Positions 1 to 8,031 of a stretch of DNA of 64,000 nt are shown here, in pieces. Each line of letters opens with the position of its first letter. Position 1 is the first letter of the stretch. Position numbers and translations under genes: made by a program. The stretch comes from JAVBRD01 sp031548365 (GTDB taxonomy: Bacteria > Bacillota > Clostridia > Christensenellales > UBA1750). The stretch is from assembly GCA_031548365.1 (NCBI GenBank), contig JAVBRD010000002.1, positions 1 through 64,000 of the forward strand, given 5' to 3'. The notes under the pieces were generated by a model. The model made no database searches, was not told the DNA's origin, and worked only from the letters and a program-made list of their open reading frames with translations.

Positions 1-290
1 CTTAAGTTCAGCCCACAGAACCATTTGTAGGCCATGTTGTAGTTGACTTCCTCTTCCAGGCGACGCTCGGACTTTACGCCATACAGGTAGCCAACGAACA
101 TCATTCGAAACAACAGCTCAGGGTCAATGGCGGGGCGGCCGCTGTCCAAACAATGCAAAGGCTCGCACATCTGCCGGATAAAGCTAAAGTCCACTGCGCG
201 GTCGATCTTCCTGAGCAGATGCCCCTCGGGGATCATCTGTTCAAGTATGACGATCTCCGCTTCCTGTTGTTTGCTTCCATTTCGCAACAT
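1..290 (-). mobile_element. IS1182-type transposase, 5' part (cut by window edge)
   Basis: The minus strand reads MLRNGSKQQEAEIVILEQ and continues through the IS1182/DUF772 N-terminal signature (VDFSFIRQMCEPL, SGRPAIDPELLFRMM, GYLYGVKSERRLEEEV, YNMAYKWFCGLNL). This domain precedes the DDE catalytic domain of these transposases. The ATG follows GGGTGAGAG at good spacing. The frame is open to the window edge, so the catalytic part lies outside and intactness cannot be judged. The end of the element on this side must lie between the start codon and the rhamnosidase-like gene, probably near the two inverted repeats at 353-409. Confidence 0.85.
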
Positions 291-352
291 CTCTCTCACC
301 CGTTATCTATTTCGACACCGCTCTCCACCTTTCCTTTTGGCCAAAATACTTT

Positions 353-409
353 CAGCCCGCCGACTACTTTGTCGACGGGCTGGAGGCCCGCTTCGTTTTG
401 AAGCGGGCC
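353..409. repeat. Two adjacent inverted repeats near the IS end
   Basis: CAGCCCGCCGAC (353-364) pairs with GTCGACGGGCTG (371-382) with one mismatch, and GGCCCGCTTC (385-394) pairs perfectly with GAAGCGGGCC (400-409). They lie upstream of the transposase start and downstream of the rhamnosidase-like gene. They could be the subterminal structure of the insertion sequence, a terminator of the minus-strand gene without a clear U tract, or both. The rest of 291-560 holds no convincing gene. Confidence 0.5.
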
Positions 410-560
410 TTGACGTGTTCTGAGGTGAGCGGTTGTTCATCGGGCGCAAGCGGAGAGGGGCGCGGTTTCGGTTGCCACATCAATGGTGATGCGTGCCCTG
501 AGCGATGCGGGTCGGGTGGGAATAGGGATTTGCCCGCCATCGACGTATCATCCTTTGCGT

Positions 561-2612
561 CTACAGATGCCAAGTGGCCTCGACCCGCCGGCCCGGGGGG
601 ATGATGACCTGCCACGCGCCGTCGGGTGAGCGGTCCGCGTATCCGCCCGAGATGCTGAGCGTGCCGGATGCGCGGACGACCAGGCGTCCCGTCCCGCTGC
701 CTGAGGATGCGACAGCGATGTGCCCGGGACGCGCGTCCACCGTGAGATCGCCGCCGGGGATGGGCAAGGTGGTGGTCAAGGAGGGGAGGCCGGAGAGCTT
801 GGGTTCGACGTCGTAGGTGATGTACCCGGGCTTTGTGGGACGAACGCCCGCGAAGTGTCTCGGAAGGAGGTAGACGGGGGAGGCGCCCCACGCGTGGCAC
901 AGACTGCGGCCGTAGGGGCGGCCGTACATCGCGAGATGCGCGGGGAAGCTCTCTGTGGGGATGTATTGCTCCCAGAAGGAAGTCGCGCCCAGATCCAGCA
1001 TCGCGCCCCAGTAATCTTTGATGATGGCCAGCGCGCGCTCGTGCTGACCCACGCGGCAGAGCGCGTCCAACTCGTAGAAACGCATGTAGGGGGTGGTGAT
1101 GGGCAAGAGGTTTTCTGAGAGCAGCGTCGTGTGCACAAGGCGCGTCAGCCGTTTCTCATCGAGCAGGTTGTAGATGATAGCGAAAATCGCGGCATAACGC
1201 GTCACGAGCGGCATGACTCTGCCGTCCCGTTCATGATGGCGTAAAACGCCCGCTTTTTCGTCGTAAAACACTTTGAGAATGCTGATAAGCAGCGCGTCCG
1301 CCGTTCGCGTCAAGTCCTGCGCGTTTCTCGGATCCCCGGAGACGCGCTCCATTTCGGCCATGGCGCGCAGCGATGCGAGGAAGAGCATCTGCTCCGCGCA
1401 CAGGATGCCGTCCGTGGGCATGTCCGCCCAGTCGATGTACACCCAGTCGCCCGGCTTGGCAAGGATAAAGCCGCGAGCATCGCGGGAGTCAAGGCACGCG
1501 CGCATCGCGGAGCGCATGAGGGGCATGACCTCGCGCCCGAAGGATGCGTCGCCCGTTTGCCAGTATTCCTCGCGCACGGCGAGGATCCAATAGAACGTGT
1601 AGTCGAGGATGGTGTTCAGGTGCATGAAAGGGTCTTTTCCGCGCACAGCGCGCAGCGTACGGCGGTTGATACCCGGATCAAGCGTTGTGTATGGCGTCAT
1701 CATCACACACTGCGCGGCGTCGCCAGACCACACCCAGCGGTCGCGCTTGATGCCGTCGAGGTAAAACTCGCGCGTGCACAGCTCGAGCGTGCGTTTGGAA
1801 ACATCCCATATGCGCGTGACGGTCTGATCACCGGAGGACAGCGAAGCGCGCCAAGGCGCGGATGGCGCTTCCTCCTGAAGGTGGAAGTCGTGCGCTTCGA
1901 CCGGCCCCGCGACGCGGACGTAGCGCATCGCGCGCGTCTCAGGCGCGTGAACCATACCGTGCGCGGCGATGTTGACCTCGTCAAACACCTCGCACCAGCG
2001 GTCGTCCATGACTTCGTCGAGCGACTCACCGTAATAAATGATAGCGCGTCCCGGCCGTTTGGCGCGGAAGCTGAGCAGCCCGAAACTCTCGCGGCCAAAG
2101 TCGACGAGCACGCCGTTGTCCACGGGCTTGCCCTGTACGGGCTCGGTTTCGTCAATATCGCGCGGGACGAGGGGCAGACGGAATGTGGAAGGCTTGCCGC
2201 TCAGGGGACCCATGGTCCACACGGCGCAGGGAGTGGGCGGGGCGTCCTGCAGCGATGATTTCCAGCTGTGCCCTGTGTAAAGATACTCGCCCGTGATGCG
2301 CAGCGCGGGCGGGGAGCTGATGTGCCCGACGATGATCTTGATGTTGTGCGGTCCCGCGGAAATGAACAGCCGGTGCGGCGGCTCTTTCGCGGTCGCGCCG
2401 TCGAGCTGTACCCAGCCATCGCCGTCAAACTCGATGTTGACGATCTCATCCGCGTACGACGTCCAGCTATGTGTAAAGCACGCGTTGAGCGCCCAGCCAT
2501 CCAAACGCCAGATGGGCGGGTAGGTCATGCCGCGCTCTTGCCGCCGCAATGAGACTTTGGCGTTGTAAAACGTCTCCCACTCGCCGGGGTGTGAAATCCA
2601 TAGCCCTTGCAT
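561..2612 (-). CDS. Alpha-L-rhamnosidase-like (GH78 type) glycoside hydrolase
   Basis: The 683-residue protein starts at MQGLWISHPGEWE behind AAGGAGG. The N-terminal third is beta-rich; the central (alpha/alpha)6-barrel region carries GIKRDRWVWSGD and GDWVYIDW, which resemble the acidic motifs of GH78 six-hairpin enzymes, and the C-terminus (YDVEPKLSGLPSLTTTLPIP, then GGDLTV) matches the closing beta-sandwich of rhamnosidases. It would release terminal rhamnose-type residues from plant or bacterial glycans. No signal peptide is seen, so an intracellular enzyme acting on imported oligosaccharides is likely. An ORF extension upstream of this start has no ribosome binding site. Substrate is inferred from family only. 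Confidence 0.75.
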   Translation of the reverse strand: MQGLWISHPGEWETFYNAKVSLRRQERGMTYPPIWRLDGWALNACFTHSWTSYADEIVNIEFDGDGWVQLDGATAKEPPHRLFISAGPHNIKIIVGHISSPPALRITGEYLYTGHSWKSSLQDAPPTPCAVWTMGPLSGKPSTFRLPLVPRDIDETEPVQGKPVDNGVLVDFGRESFGLLSFRAKRPGRAIIYYGESLDEVMDDRWCEVFDEVNIAAHGMVHAPETRAMRYVRVAGPVEAHDFHLQEEAPSAPWRASLSSGDQTVTRIWDVSKRTLELCTREFYLDGIKRDRWVWSGDAAQCVMMTPYTTLDPGINRRTLRAVRGKDPFMHLNTILDYTFYWILAVREEYWQTGDASFGREVMPLMRSAMRACLDSRDARGFILAKPGDWVYIDWADMPTDGILCAEQMLFLASLRAMAEMERVSGDPRNAQDLTRTADALLISILKVFYDEKAGVLRHHERDGRVMPLVTRYAAIFAIIYNLLDEKRLTRLVHTTLLSENLLPITTPYMRFYELDALCRVGQHERALAIIKDYWGAMLDLGATSFWEQYIPTESFPAHLAMYGRPYGRSLCHAWGASPVYLLPRHFAGVRPTKPGYITYDVEPKLSGLPSLTTTLPIPGGDLTVDARPGHIAVASSGSGTGRLVVRASGTLSISGGYADRSPDGAWQVIIPPGRRVEATWHL

Positions 2613-2719
2613 GTGTTCGGCGTCCTCCTTATGCGTTCGTCGCGCGAGGATTGAAGCTGGTGGTATTATAGCATAGTGGTCTCCGCGTGAATATTGGATT
2701 TGCTGGAATATTTTGCTAT

Positions 2720-2748
2720 TTGCGCGAAAGAGCGGGAAATGGTAAAAT
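2720..2748 (+). promoter_or_regulatory. Probable sigma-A promoter of the Pro/Thr-rich protein gene
   Basis: TTGCGC, 17 bases, then TAAAAT, about 40 bases before the start codon. It sits in the divergent intergenic region shared with the rhamnosidase-like gene. The -35 is imperfect. Confidence 0.4.
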
Positions 2749-2788
2749 GACGAAGCACATGGTAATAAATACATAAGGATGTAATCGC

Positions 2789-3424
2789 ATGGTTAAAGGG
2801 AAGTTTATCCGCGTACTGAGCGCGCTATGCGCAACCCTGGCACTGGCCACTATGACAGCGGCGATCACGGCGAGCGCCGCTCCCTCCAAACCAACGCCGC
2901 CGGTAGAAGCAAGCACGCCTGATCCGGAACAGCCCAAGACGCCCGCCCCCTCGCCCGATCCTACCCCCGGGGTAACGCCCGACGTGACGCCCGACCCGCC
3001 CCCTGAAGATACGCCAACGCCTGTGCCCGTGCGCACGCCAACTCCTACACCTTTCAGGACGCCCACGCCTGTGCCTGCCACCACGCCCACTGCGACACCC
3101 GCATCGTCGTATAGCCCGACACCGGGTATCACGCCTGTCGTGACGCCAAGCGCGCCTCCCGCGGTCACGCCCCCGGCATCTGCAGCTCCCGCACGTACCG
3201 TTGCTCCGACCCCGCGCGCAGGGATACCCGGCCCGAATACAAACGGCAGTGGGACGGACGTGCCGCCGTATGGCCCCATCAAGCCTGACGAAGACCCGCC
3301 CCCTTATGGTGCGATCGTGGCCACGGGTGACAACCGCGGGCTTGGCGCGCTTGGATCAGGGATTGTGCTCGTGGTGGCCGGACTTGCGTTCGGTTGTGCG
3401 CGCAGAAAAGAGAACCGGACATAA
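2789..3424 (+). CDS. Secreted Pro/Thr-rich cell-surface protein with C-terminal anchor
   Basis: The 211-residue protein has an N-terminal signal peptide (basic MVKGKFIR, hydrophobic core, cleavage near ASAA), then about 130 residues of low-complexity Pro/Thr repeats (TPTP, TPDVTPDP, RTPTPTPF). It ends with IVATGD, a hydrophobic helix (GIVLVVAGLAFGCA) and a positively charged tail RRKENRT. That tripartite tail is the architecture of sortase-anchored proteins, with IVATG in place of LPxTG. The Pro/Thr stalk suggests a wall-spanning spacer or glycosylated segment. There is no recognisable functional head. RBS is AAGGATG. Role is unknown beyond surface location. Confidence 0.6.
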   Translation: MVKGKFIRVLSALCATLALATMTAAITASAAPSKPTPPVEASTPDPEQPKTPAPSPDPTPGVTPDVTPDPPPEDTPTPVPVRTPTPTPFRTPTPVPATTPTATPASSYSPTPGITPVVTPSAPPAVTPPASAAPARTVAPTPRAGIPGPNTNGSGTDVPPYGPIKPDEDPPPYGAIVATGDNRGLGALGSGIVLVVAGLAFGCARRKENRT

Positions 3425-3518
3425 TTTGTTAACAATGAACATCAAGTGTTGCGATTTTTTTACAAGAAATATGCGTTTAGTTCATTCCTTGTTCACAATT
3501 AGCCGCTATAATACGAAC

Positions 3519-3629
3519 TGAGCACTACCCCGTGAGTTGGTTTTCCTCCTTTCCAACGCGCGGTGCTTCAAGCCGTGGAACCCACGGTGAGTAAAACTGG
3601 CCGGTACCCTCGGGTACCGGCACTTTTTG
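3519..3629 (+). ncRNA. Candidate small RNA with anti-Shine-Dalgarno loop
   Basis: A TATAAT box at 3507-3512 (weak -35) precedes a short unit without an ORF. Stem 1 pairs GAGCAC (3520-3525) with GTGCTT (3563-3568), then CGTG with CGCG and GTTGG with CCAAC, presenting the loop UUUUCCUCCUUU (3541-3552). Stem 2 is CCGTGG/CCACGG (3573-3587). The unit ends in a GC-rich terminator GCCGGTACCC/GGGTACCGGC (3600-3621) plus a T run. The next gene is convergent, so this is a free-standing transcript, not a leader. The loop is complementary to AAAGGAGGA, the ribosome binding site consensus, suggesting trans-acting translational control. It matches no RNA family I recognise. Confidence 0.65.
3600..3629 (+). 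terminator. Intrinsic terminator of the small RNA
   Basis: Perfect 10-bp stem with a two-base loop followed by ACTTTTT. It also lies just past the 3' end of the convergent minus-strand gene. Confidence 0.8.
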
Positions 3630-3653
3630 ATTATGCGGTTTTAGGCCTGAGGG

Positions 3654-5222
3654 CTATGTCCTCTCATTCCCCGTGCTCTTGAGCACGCGTGCGGCGACAT
3701 ATAAAAGGCCGGTGAGCACGATTAGGCCACCCACGATCCAGAGCGCGACGTTCAGTCCGCGCTTCACGCCCCCCGTGAGCTGATCCTGTACGGGCGCGGT
3801 GATGGGTTCTGCGGCGGGTTCGATGGAGGCCGCGGGCGAGAGCGTTGGTGAAGGCGTTTCAAGTACGCTGAGCACGCGCACCTTGCATGGCTCGGTTTGA
3901 ATGGTGTAGCGGCCGATGCCCGTATGGCGCGCTGCGGAGGCGGTGAAGACGAAGTCGGTGGTTTTCTCGACTTGAGTTTGGACGGTGATGGTTTTCTCCG
4001 CGACGAGATTGGGCAAGGCCTGCTGCCAACCCGGGATTTCTGCGCAGTCGACGACAATTTCGGTCAAAGATTGGTCGTCATCGTTGTGCAGATTCACTTC
4101 GAAGGTCACCATCTGGCGCGGCTGGATACTGTTGGGGGTTGCGGTGACCTTGATCGACCAGCGCGCCTGCTCCTCCACCGGGTTGTCCACCTCGATGCGC
4201 ACCGGTTCGGAAGTGACCTTAATCGGAGCGCCCGCGGAATCCTTGCCCTCGATGGTGAAGGCGTAATCGCGCGCCTCGAACGGGCGAAGCTGGCGTGTGA
4301 GCACGAAAGTGCGGGTGGACTCAAGGAGTGGAACGACCGCGAGATCAGGCAGCGTATTGCCGCTGACGGCCAAATCGCGGTAGTCCAGGTTGCCCTCGTT
4401 GGCAAGCGTGAGCGTGAGCACGGTGGGTTCTCCGCACGACACGCGCTGCGGCTCGAGCGACGCGGTCACGCGCAGCTGCGCTTTTTCAAGGCGCACGACG
4501 TCCGGAGTGACCTTGACGGTTTCAAGCGAACCCGTGACCGGGTTTGTGTACTTGACGTAGGGGGAGGAGATCAGGTCGCCTTCGATCTTGGCATCCTCCT
4601 CGTGACGAACGGTCTGCTTGGGCTGGAGATTCGCGACGTAGACGAGTTCGCCGAAGTAGTCGTCGCCAATGACGATGTTGCTCAGCGGTATGGTACCGAC
4701 GTTGGTCGCTTCGTAGCTTACCTTGACGGTCTTTCCCGGGCCCACGACCTTGGCGGAGAACGTGCGCGTGAGCGTGATGTCGGACTTGGCCTCGCGCCGC
4801 TCGATCAGGTAAGTCAGCGTGCCAGTGCCCGACGCGCTGCCGACCACGTACGTATACGGAAGCTGCTGTGGTTTGCCGAGCGTTGATTCAAGCGCGCTTA
4901 CGGTGAATCGTCCGGCACCGGTGCCGCCGGATGAGACATCTTTGACGACGCAATACGGGCTTGAGGGCGAGCCGACATAGAGCGTGAGCGGGGCGGGGTT
5001 GCCGGCGGGATTGGCCACGGTGATGACCACTTCCGCGGGGCCGGGCGATGTCATCTGGCTGGGGCTGACGGCGACGGTGACCGTGGGCTTGGCGACGGCT
5101 GAGGTTTGCCCTGCCGCAAGCGCGGGGGCCTGTACGCACATCAGCATGAAAGCGAAAAATAAGGCGGCGGCATACAACCGCCGCCCCAGCGCGCGGCGGG
5201 GCGTTGATAAGCAGTAATTCAT
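3654..5222 (-). CDS. Secreted, membrane-anchored protein with repeated Ig-like (CARDB/DUF11-type) domains
   Basis: Starting at MNYCLSTPRRALGRR, the 522-residue protein has a signal peptide (hydrophobic LYAAALFFAFMLMCV, cleavage near ALAAG), several beta-sandwich segments of CARDB/DUF11 flavour (VSYEATNVGTIPLSNIVI; LTLANEGNLDYRDLAV; FEVNLHNDDDQSLTEIVV), a Pro/Ser/Thr-rich linker and a C-terminal transmembrane helix (VALWIVGGLIVLTGLLYVAA). Such proteins project from the membrane and bind partners or form scaffolds. The longer reading frame upstream lacks signal-peptide logic, so the internal ATG is preferred although its ribosome binding site is weak. No catalytic motif is visible. Confidence 0.65.
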   Translation of the reverse strand: MNYCLSTPRRALGRRLYAAALFFAFMLMCVQAPALAAGQTSAVAKPTVTVAVSPSQMTSPGPAEVVITVANPAGNPAPLTLYVGSPSSPYCVVKDVSSGGTGAGRFTVSALESTLGKPQQLPYTYVVGSASGTGTLTYLIERREAKSDITLTRTFSAKVVGPGKTVKVSYEATNVGTIPLSNIVIGDDYFGELVYVANLQPKQTVRHEEDAKIEGDLISSPYVKYTNPVTGSLETVKVTPDVVRLEKAQLRVTASLEPQRVSCGEPTVLTLTLANEGNLDYRDLAVSGNTLPDLAVVPLLESTRTFVLTRQLRPFEARDYAFTIEGKDSAGAPIKVTSEPVRIEVDNPVEEQARWSIKVTATPNSIQPRQMVTFEVNLHNDDDQSLTEIVVDCAEIPGWQQALPNLVAEKTITVQTQVEKTTDFVFTASAARHTGIGRYTIQTEPCKVRVLSVLETPSPTLSPAASIEPAAEPITAPVQDQLTGGVKRGLNVALWIVGGLIVLTGLLYVAARVLKSTGNERT

Positions 5223-5331
5223 GGTGCCATTGTAGTTTTTAAGGCGCAGATTGTCAAGGCGAGCGCGTGGCTTGCAGCGGCACGCGCAGCCGATTCGCGC
5301 ACCCGCGTTGCATTTTGGTTTCAAACCCAAA

Positions 5332-6006
5332 TCAACCGGGAGCGGTGATGCGCTGACCTTCCCCGGCAAGCAGCGCGCGCGCGAAATCTGCGGATGTGGT
5401 CACGGGACGGCCGAATATGAACCCGCCGCGCCCGGCGTCCTGCACTTGGTGTACATCCCCGCCCGCCGTCATCAGAAGCCCGTGCGCGTCCGCGTAAGCG
5501 AGCGCGAGGTTGTTTCGCGAGTCGTGCCTGGGGTTGCCATTCATGACCTCCACGCCGTGGAGGCATTCGGGCGGCTGTATGGTCTGCCCCATACGGTAGG
5601 GGTGTGCTTGCACGAGCAGACCGCCCAGATCATCGATGCGTCTTTTTGCCTGCGCGCATGTCTGTCCAAGCAACCCGTGCAGCTCCGCGAGCGCCCCCGG
5701 CTCCAGGCCGTACACGAGGTAGTCCTCCGGGCCTGCCGTCAGCCGGATCTCCATGCCGAACAGCACGGCGAAACCCAGCTTTTCGCCCTCCTCCCGCGCC
5801 GCGCGGTAGCCGCGCAGGAACCAGTCGACGTGGGCGATGTACTTTCGCTCGGTGTCGCAGAGCATCCGATCCTCAAGGAAGTGATCGGTGATGATCGTCC
5901 CCGCGTAGCCCGCGCCGTGGATGACCCGCACCAGCTCGGCGGCGCGCAGGTGGGAACAGGAGCTGACCTCTGCGGTGTGCGCGTGTGTTTCAAGCAAAAA
6001 CTTCAT
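5332..6006 (-). CDS. PHP-domain phosphoesterase
   Basis: This 224-residue protein has PHP-fold metal motifs: ETHAHTAEVSSC at the N-terminus, IITDHF, a Glu in FGMEIRL, QAHPYR, and TAGGDVHQ near the C-terminus. Members hydrolyse phosphate esters such as histidinol phosphate or nucleotides. It abuts htpG with no gap on the same strand, so it is probably cotranscribed with the chaperone gene. HisK-like histidinol phosphatases are longer and the substrate cannot be inferred. The HAHTAEVSSC start resembles small stand-alone PHP proteins of Clostridia. Confidence 0.75.
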   Translation of the reverse strand: MKFLLETHAHTAEVSSCSHLRAAELVRVIHGAGYAGTIITDHFLEDRMLCDTERKYIAHVDWFLRGYRAAREEGEKLGFAVLFGMEIRLTAGPEDYLVYGLEPGALAELHGLLGQTCAQAKRRIDDLGGLLVQAHPYRMGQTIQPPECLHGVEVMNGNPRHDSRNNLALAYADAHGLLMTAGGDVHQVQDAGRGGFIFGRPVTTSADFARALLAGEGQRITAPG

Positions 6007-7842
6007 TTACTCGTCACGCTCGATCGACTGTTCGAGCAGCGCCGCGCTGCGCGCCACAAAGGCCGTCAGCCGCTCCGCCGAGAGCGTGCCCACGGTCAGC
6101 TCGCACAGGTCCATAATCTGGCGGGCTGCGTCGGAGGCCGCTTGGCTGCCTTCAGCAAGCGCGAGCAGCTTGACGATGACCGAATGCGACCGATTGAGCG
6201 TGAGCGTCCGCTTGACCGGCTGGTCCGCGATCTTGGAGCCGTACATGCGGCTCATTTCGCCAAACCTGCGCATCTGCTCGTCCTGCGAGAGCATTGCCGG
6301 CGCGCCTCCCTCTTTGAGCGACATCAGCCTGACCTCAAGCCCCGCTTCGCCCGTGACGTCCCGGAACAGCTTTTCCGCCGCGGCGCGCGCCTCCTCAGAC
6401 GCGTCATCAGCGCCTTCGCGTTTGAACAAATCGCTTAGATCCGCGTCCACGCGCAGGAACTGTACGTCCGGCTTTTTGTACTCGAGGAAGCCCAACATGG
6501 CGTTGTCCAGCGGCGTATCGAGAACGAGGACGATCGCGCCTTGTTTGACCGCAGCGTCCACAAGCACAGCCTGCGTTTCGGGATTTGTCGCGTATACGAG
6601 CTTGTTTTCGCTGACGCCCTTGACGCGTTCAAGCGCTTCGGAGAGCGTGAGGGAATCCCCGCCCGTTGTTTTGAATAGAATGCGGTCGAGCATGCGGTCC
6701 GCGAACTTCTCATCGCGGATGCACCCAAATTTGATGAAGGGCGCGATGTCCGTCCAGCAAGTGATGTAGCGCTCGCGCTCGTTGTCAAACAGCGACTCGA
6801 GTTTGTCGGCCACTTTTTTCGTGATGTGCGCGGAGAGTTTTTTGACCGTGCCGTCGTTTTGCAGGAAAGAACGCGAGACGTTGAGCGGGAGGTCGGGGCA
6901 GTCGATGCACCCTTTGAGCAACAGTAAAAACTCCGGGATGATCTCCTTGATGTTGTCGGCGACGAACACCTGCGAGCAGTAAAGCTTGACCTGTCCTTCG
7001 GAGAGCGCGAAATCGTTGCGGAGCTTGGGAAAGTACAGGATGCCCTTGAGGTTGAGCGGGTAATCGACGGCGAGGTGGATCCAGAAAAGCGGATCTTCAA
7101 AGTCGCCAAACGTCTTTTTATAGAATTGTTTGTACTCGTCCTCTGTGATGTCCTTGGCGGGACGTTGCCAGAGCGGGGATGTGTCGTTGACGGGCACGGG
7201 CGCGTCGCCCTCTTTTTCCTCCCGCGAGGCGTCCTTGATGTAAATCGGAACAGGCATGAACGCGCAGTATGTGTTGAGCACGGAACGCACCTTGTACGCG
7301 TCCAGATACTCCTCTTCATTTTCGCTCAGCGTGAGCGTAACGGTGGTTCCGCGCCCCGCGCGCTCGCCTTCCTCAAGCGTGAATGCCATGCCGTCCTCGC
7401 TCGACCAGTGCGCGGCGGGTTCGCCCTCATGATAGGATTTGGTCAGAATCTCGACCTTTTCGGACACCATGAAGCTCGAGTAGAACCCGAGGCCAAAGTG
7501 CCCGATGATGCCCGTTTCGCCCGCGCCTTGGTACTTCTCCATGAACTCCTGCGCGCCTGAAAACGCCACCTGGTTGATGTACTTTTTGACTTCCTCCGCC
7601 GTCATGCCGATGCCATTGTCGACAAAACGCAGCTGACGCGCCGCCTTGTCCACCTCGACCGTGACCGCGTACGTCTCGGCGTCCATGCCTTCAACACCCG
7701 CGACGATGGCTTTGTGCTTTGTGATCGCGTCGCAGGCGTTGGCTGTCAGCTCGCGGACGAAGATGTCTTTTTCGCTGTACAGCCATTTCTTGATGATGGG
7801 CAGAATGTTCTGCGCGTGAATGGAAATGTTACCGGTTTCCAA
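6007..7842 (-). CDS. htpG: Chaperone protein HtpG (Hsp90)
   Basis: The 611-residue protein is a full-length bacterial Hsp90 (usual length about 620). The N-terminal GHKL ATPase carries RELTANACDAITK, DNGIGM and GHFGLGFYS; the middle domain has the PLNLKGILYFP and NVSRSFLQ regions. It folds or holds client proteins in the cytoplasm. The start is TTG behind GAGGTGAACGACG. An Ala replaces the usual Ser in the ELTSNA motif (ELTANA). It precedes the PHP gene directly. No CIRCE-type heat-shock operator was seen upstream. Confidence 0.95.
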   Translation of the reverse strand: METGNISIHAQNILPIIKKWLYSEKDIFVRELTANACDAITKHKAIVAGVEGMDAETYAVTVEVDKAARQLRFVDNGIGMTAEEVKKYINQVAFSGAQEFMEKYQGAGETGIIGHFGLGFYSSFMVSEKVEILTKSYHEGEPAAHWSSEDGMAFTLEEGERAGRGTTVTLTLSENEEEYLDAYKVRSVLNTYCAFMPVPIYIKDASREEKEGDAPVPVNDTSPLWQRPAKDITEDEYKQFYKKTFGDFEDPLFWIHLAVDYPLNLKGILYFPKLRNDFALSEGQVKLYCSQVFVADNIKEIIPEFLLLLKGCIDCPDLPLNVSRSFLQNDGTVKKLSAHITKKVADKLESLFDNERERYITCWTDIAPFIKFGCIRDEKFADRMLDRILFKTTGGDSLTLSEALERVKGVSENKLVYATNPETQAVLVDAAVKQGAIVLVLDTPLDNAMLGFLEYKKPDVQFLRVDADLSDLFKREGADDASEEARAAAEKLFRDVTGEAGLEVRLMSLKEGGAPAMLSQDEQMRRFGEMSRMYGSKIADQPVKRTLTLNRSHSVIVKLLALAEGSQAASDAARQIMDLCELTVGTLSAERLTAFVARSAALLEQSIERDE

Positions 7843-8031
7843 CGTCGTTCACCTCGCGGATCATTTTAGCTTTTACACGGCGGTGCGTCAAGGGCGGGGG
7901 TGAACGGGGAGCTTTATTCGCGGTGGCAAATTGCCGTGTCCCCACGTGTCTCGCAGGGTAGATACCTACTTTATCATGCGCGTTAATTATGGTAAGATTG
8001 GCCCAAACGCATCATGGAAAGGAAGTGCCCG

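Noticed and set aside
364..560. Coding sequence between the IS end and the rhamnosidase-like gene
   Set aside because: The minus-strand frame is the tail of a shadow frame of the glycosidase gene and runs into the inverted repeats.
3519..3629. 6S RNA or SRP RNA at 3.5 kb
   Set aside because: Too short for 6S and without its central bubble; the SRP GGAA-tetraloop helix is absent.
3897..4886. Long plus-strand frame opposite the Ig-like protein gene
   Set aside because: It is a shadow in GC-rich sequence: no signal, no ribosome binding site and no motif, while the minus frame shows signal peptide, domains and anchor.
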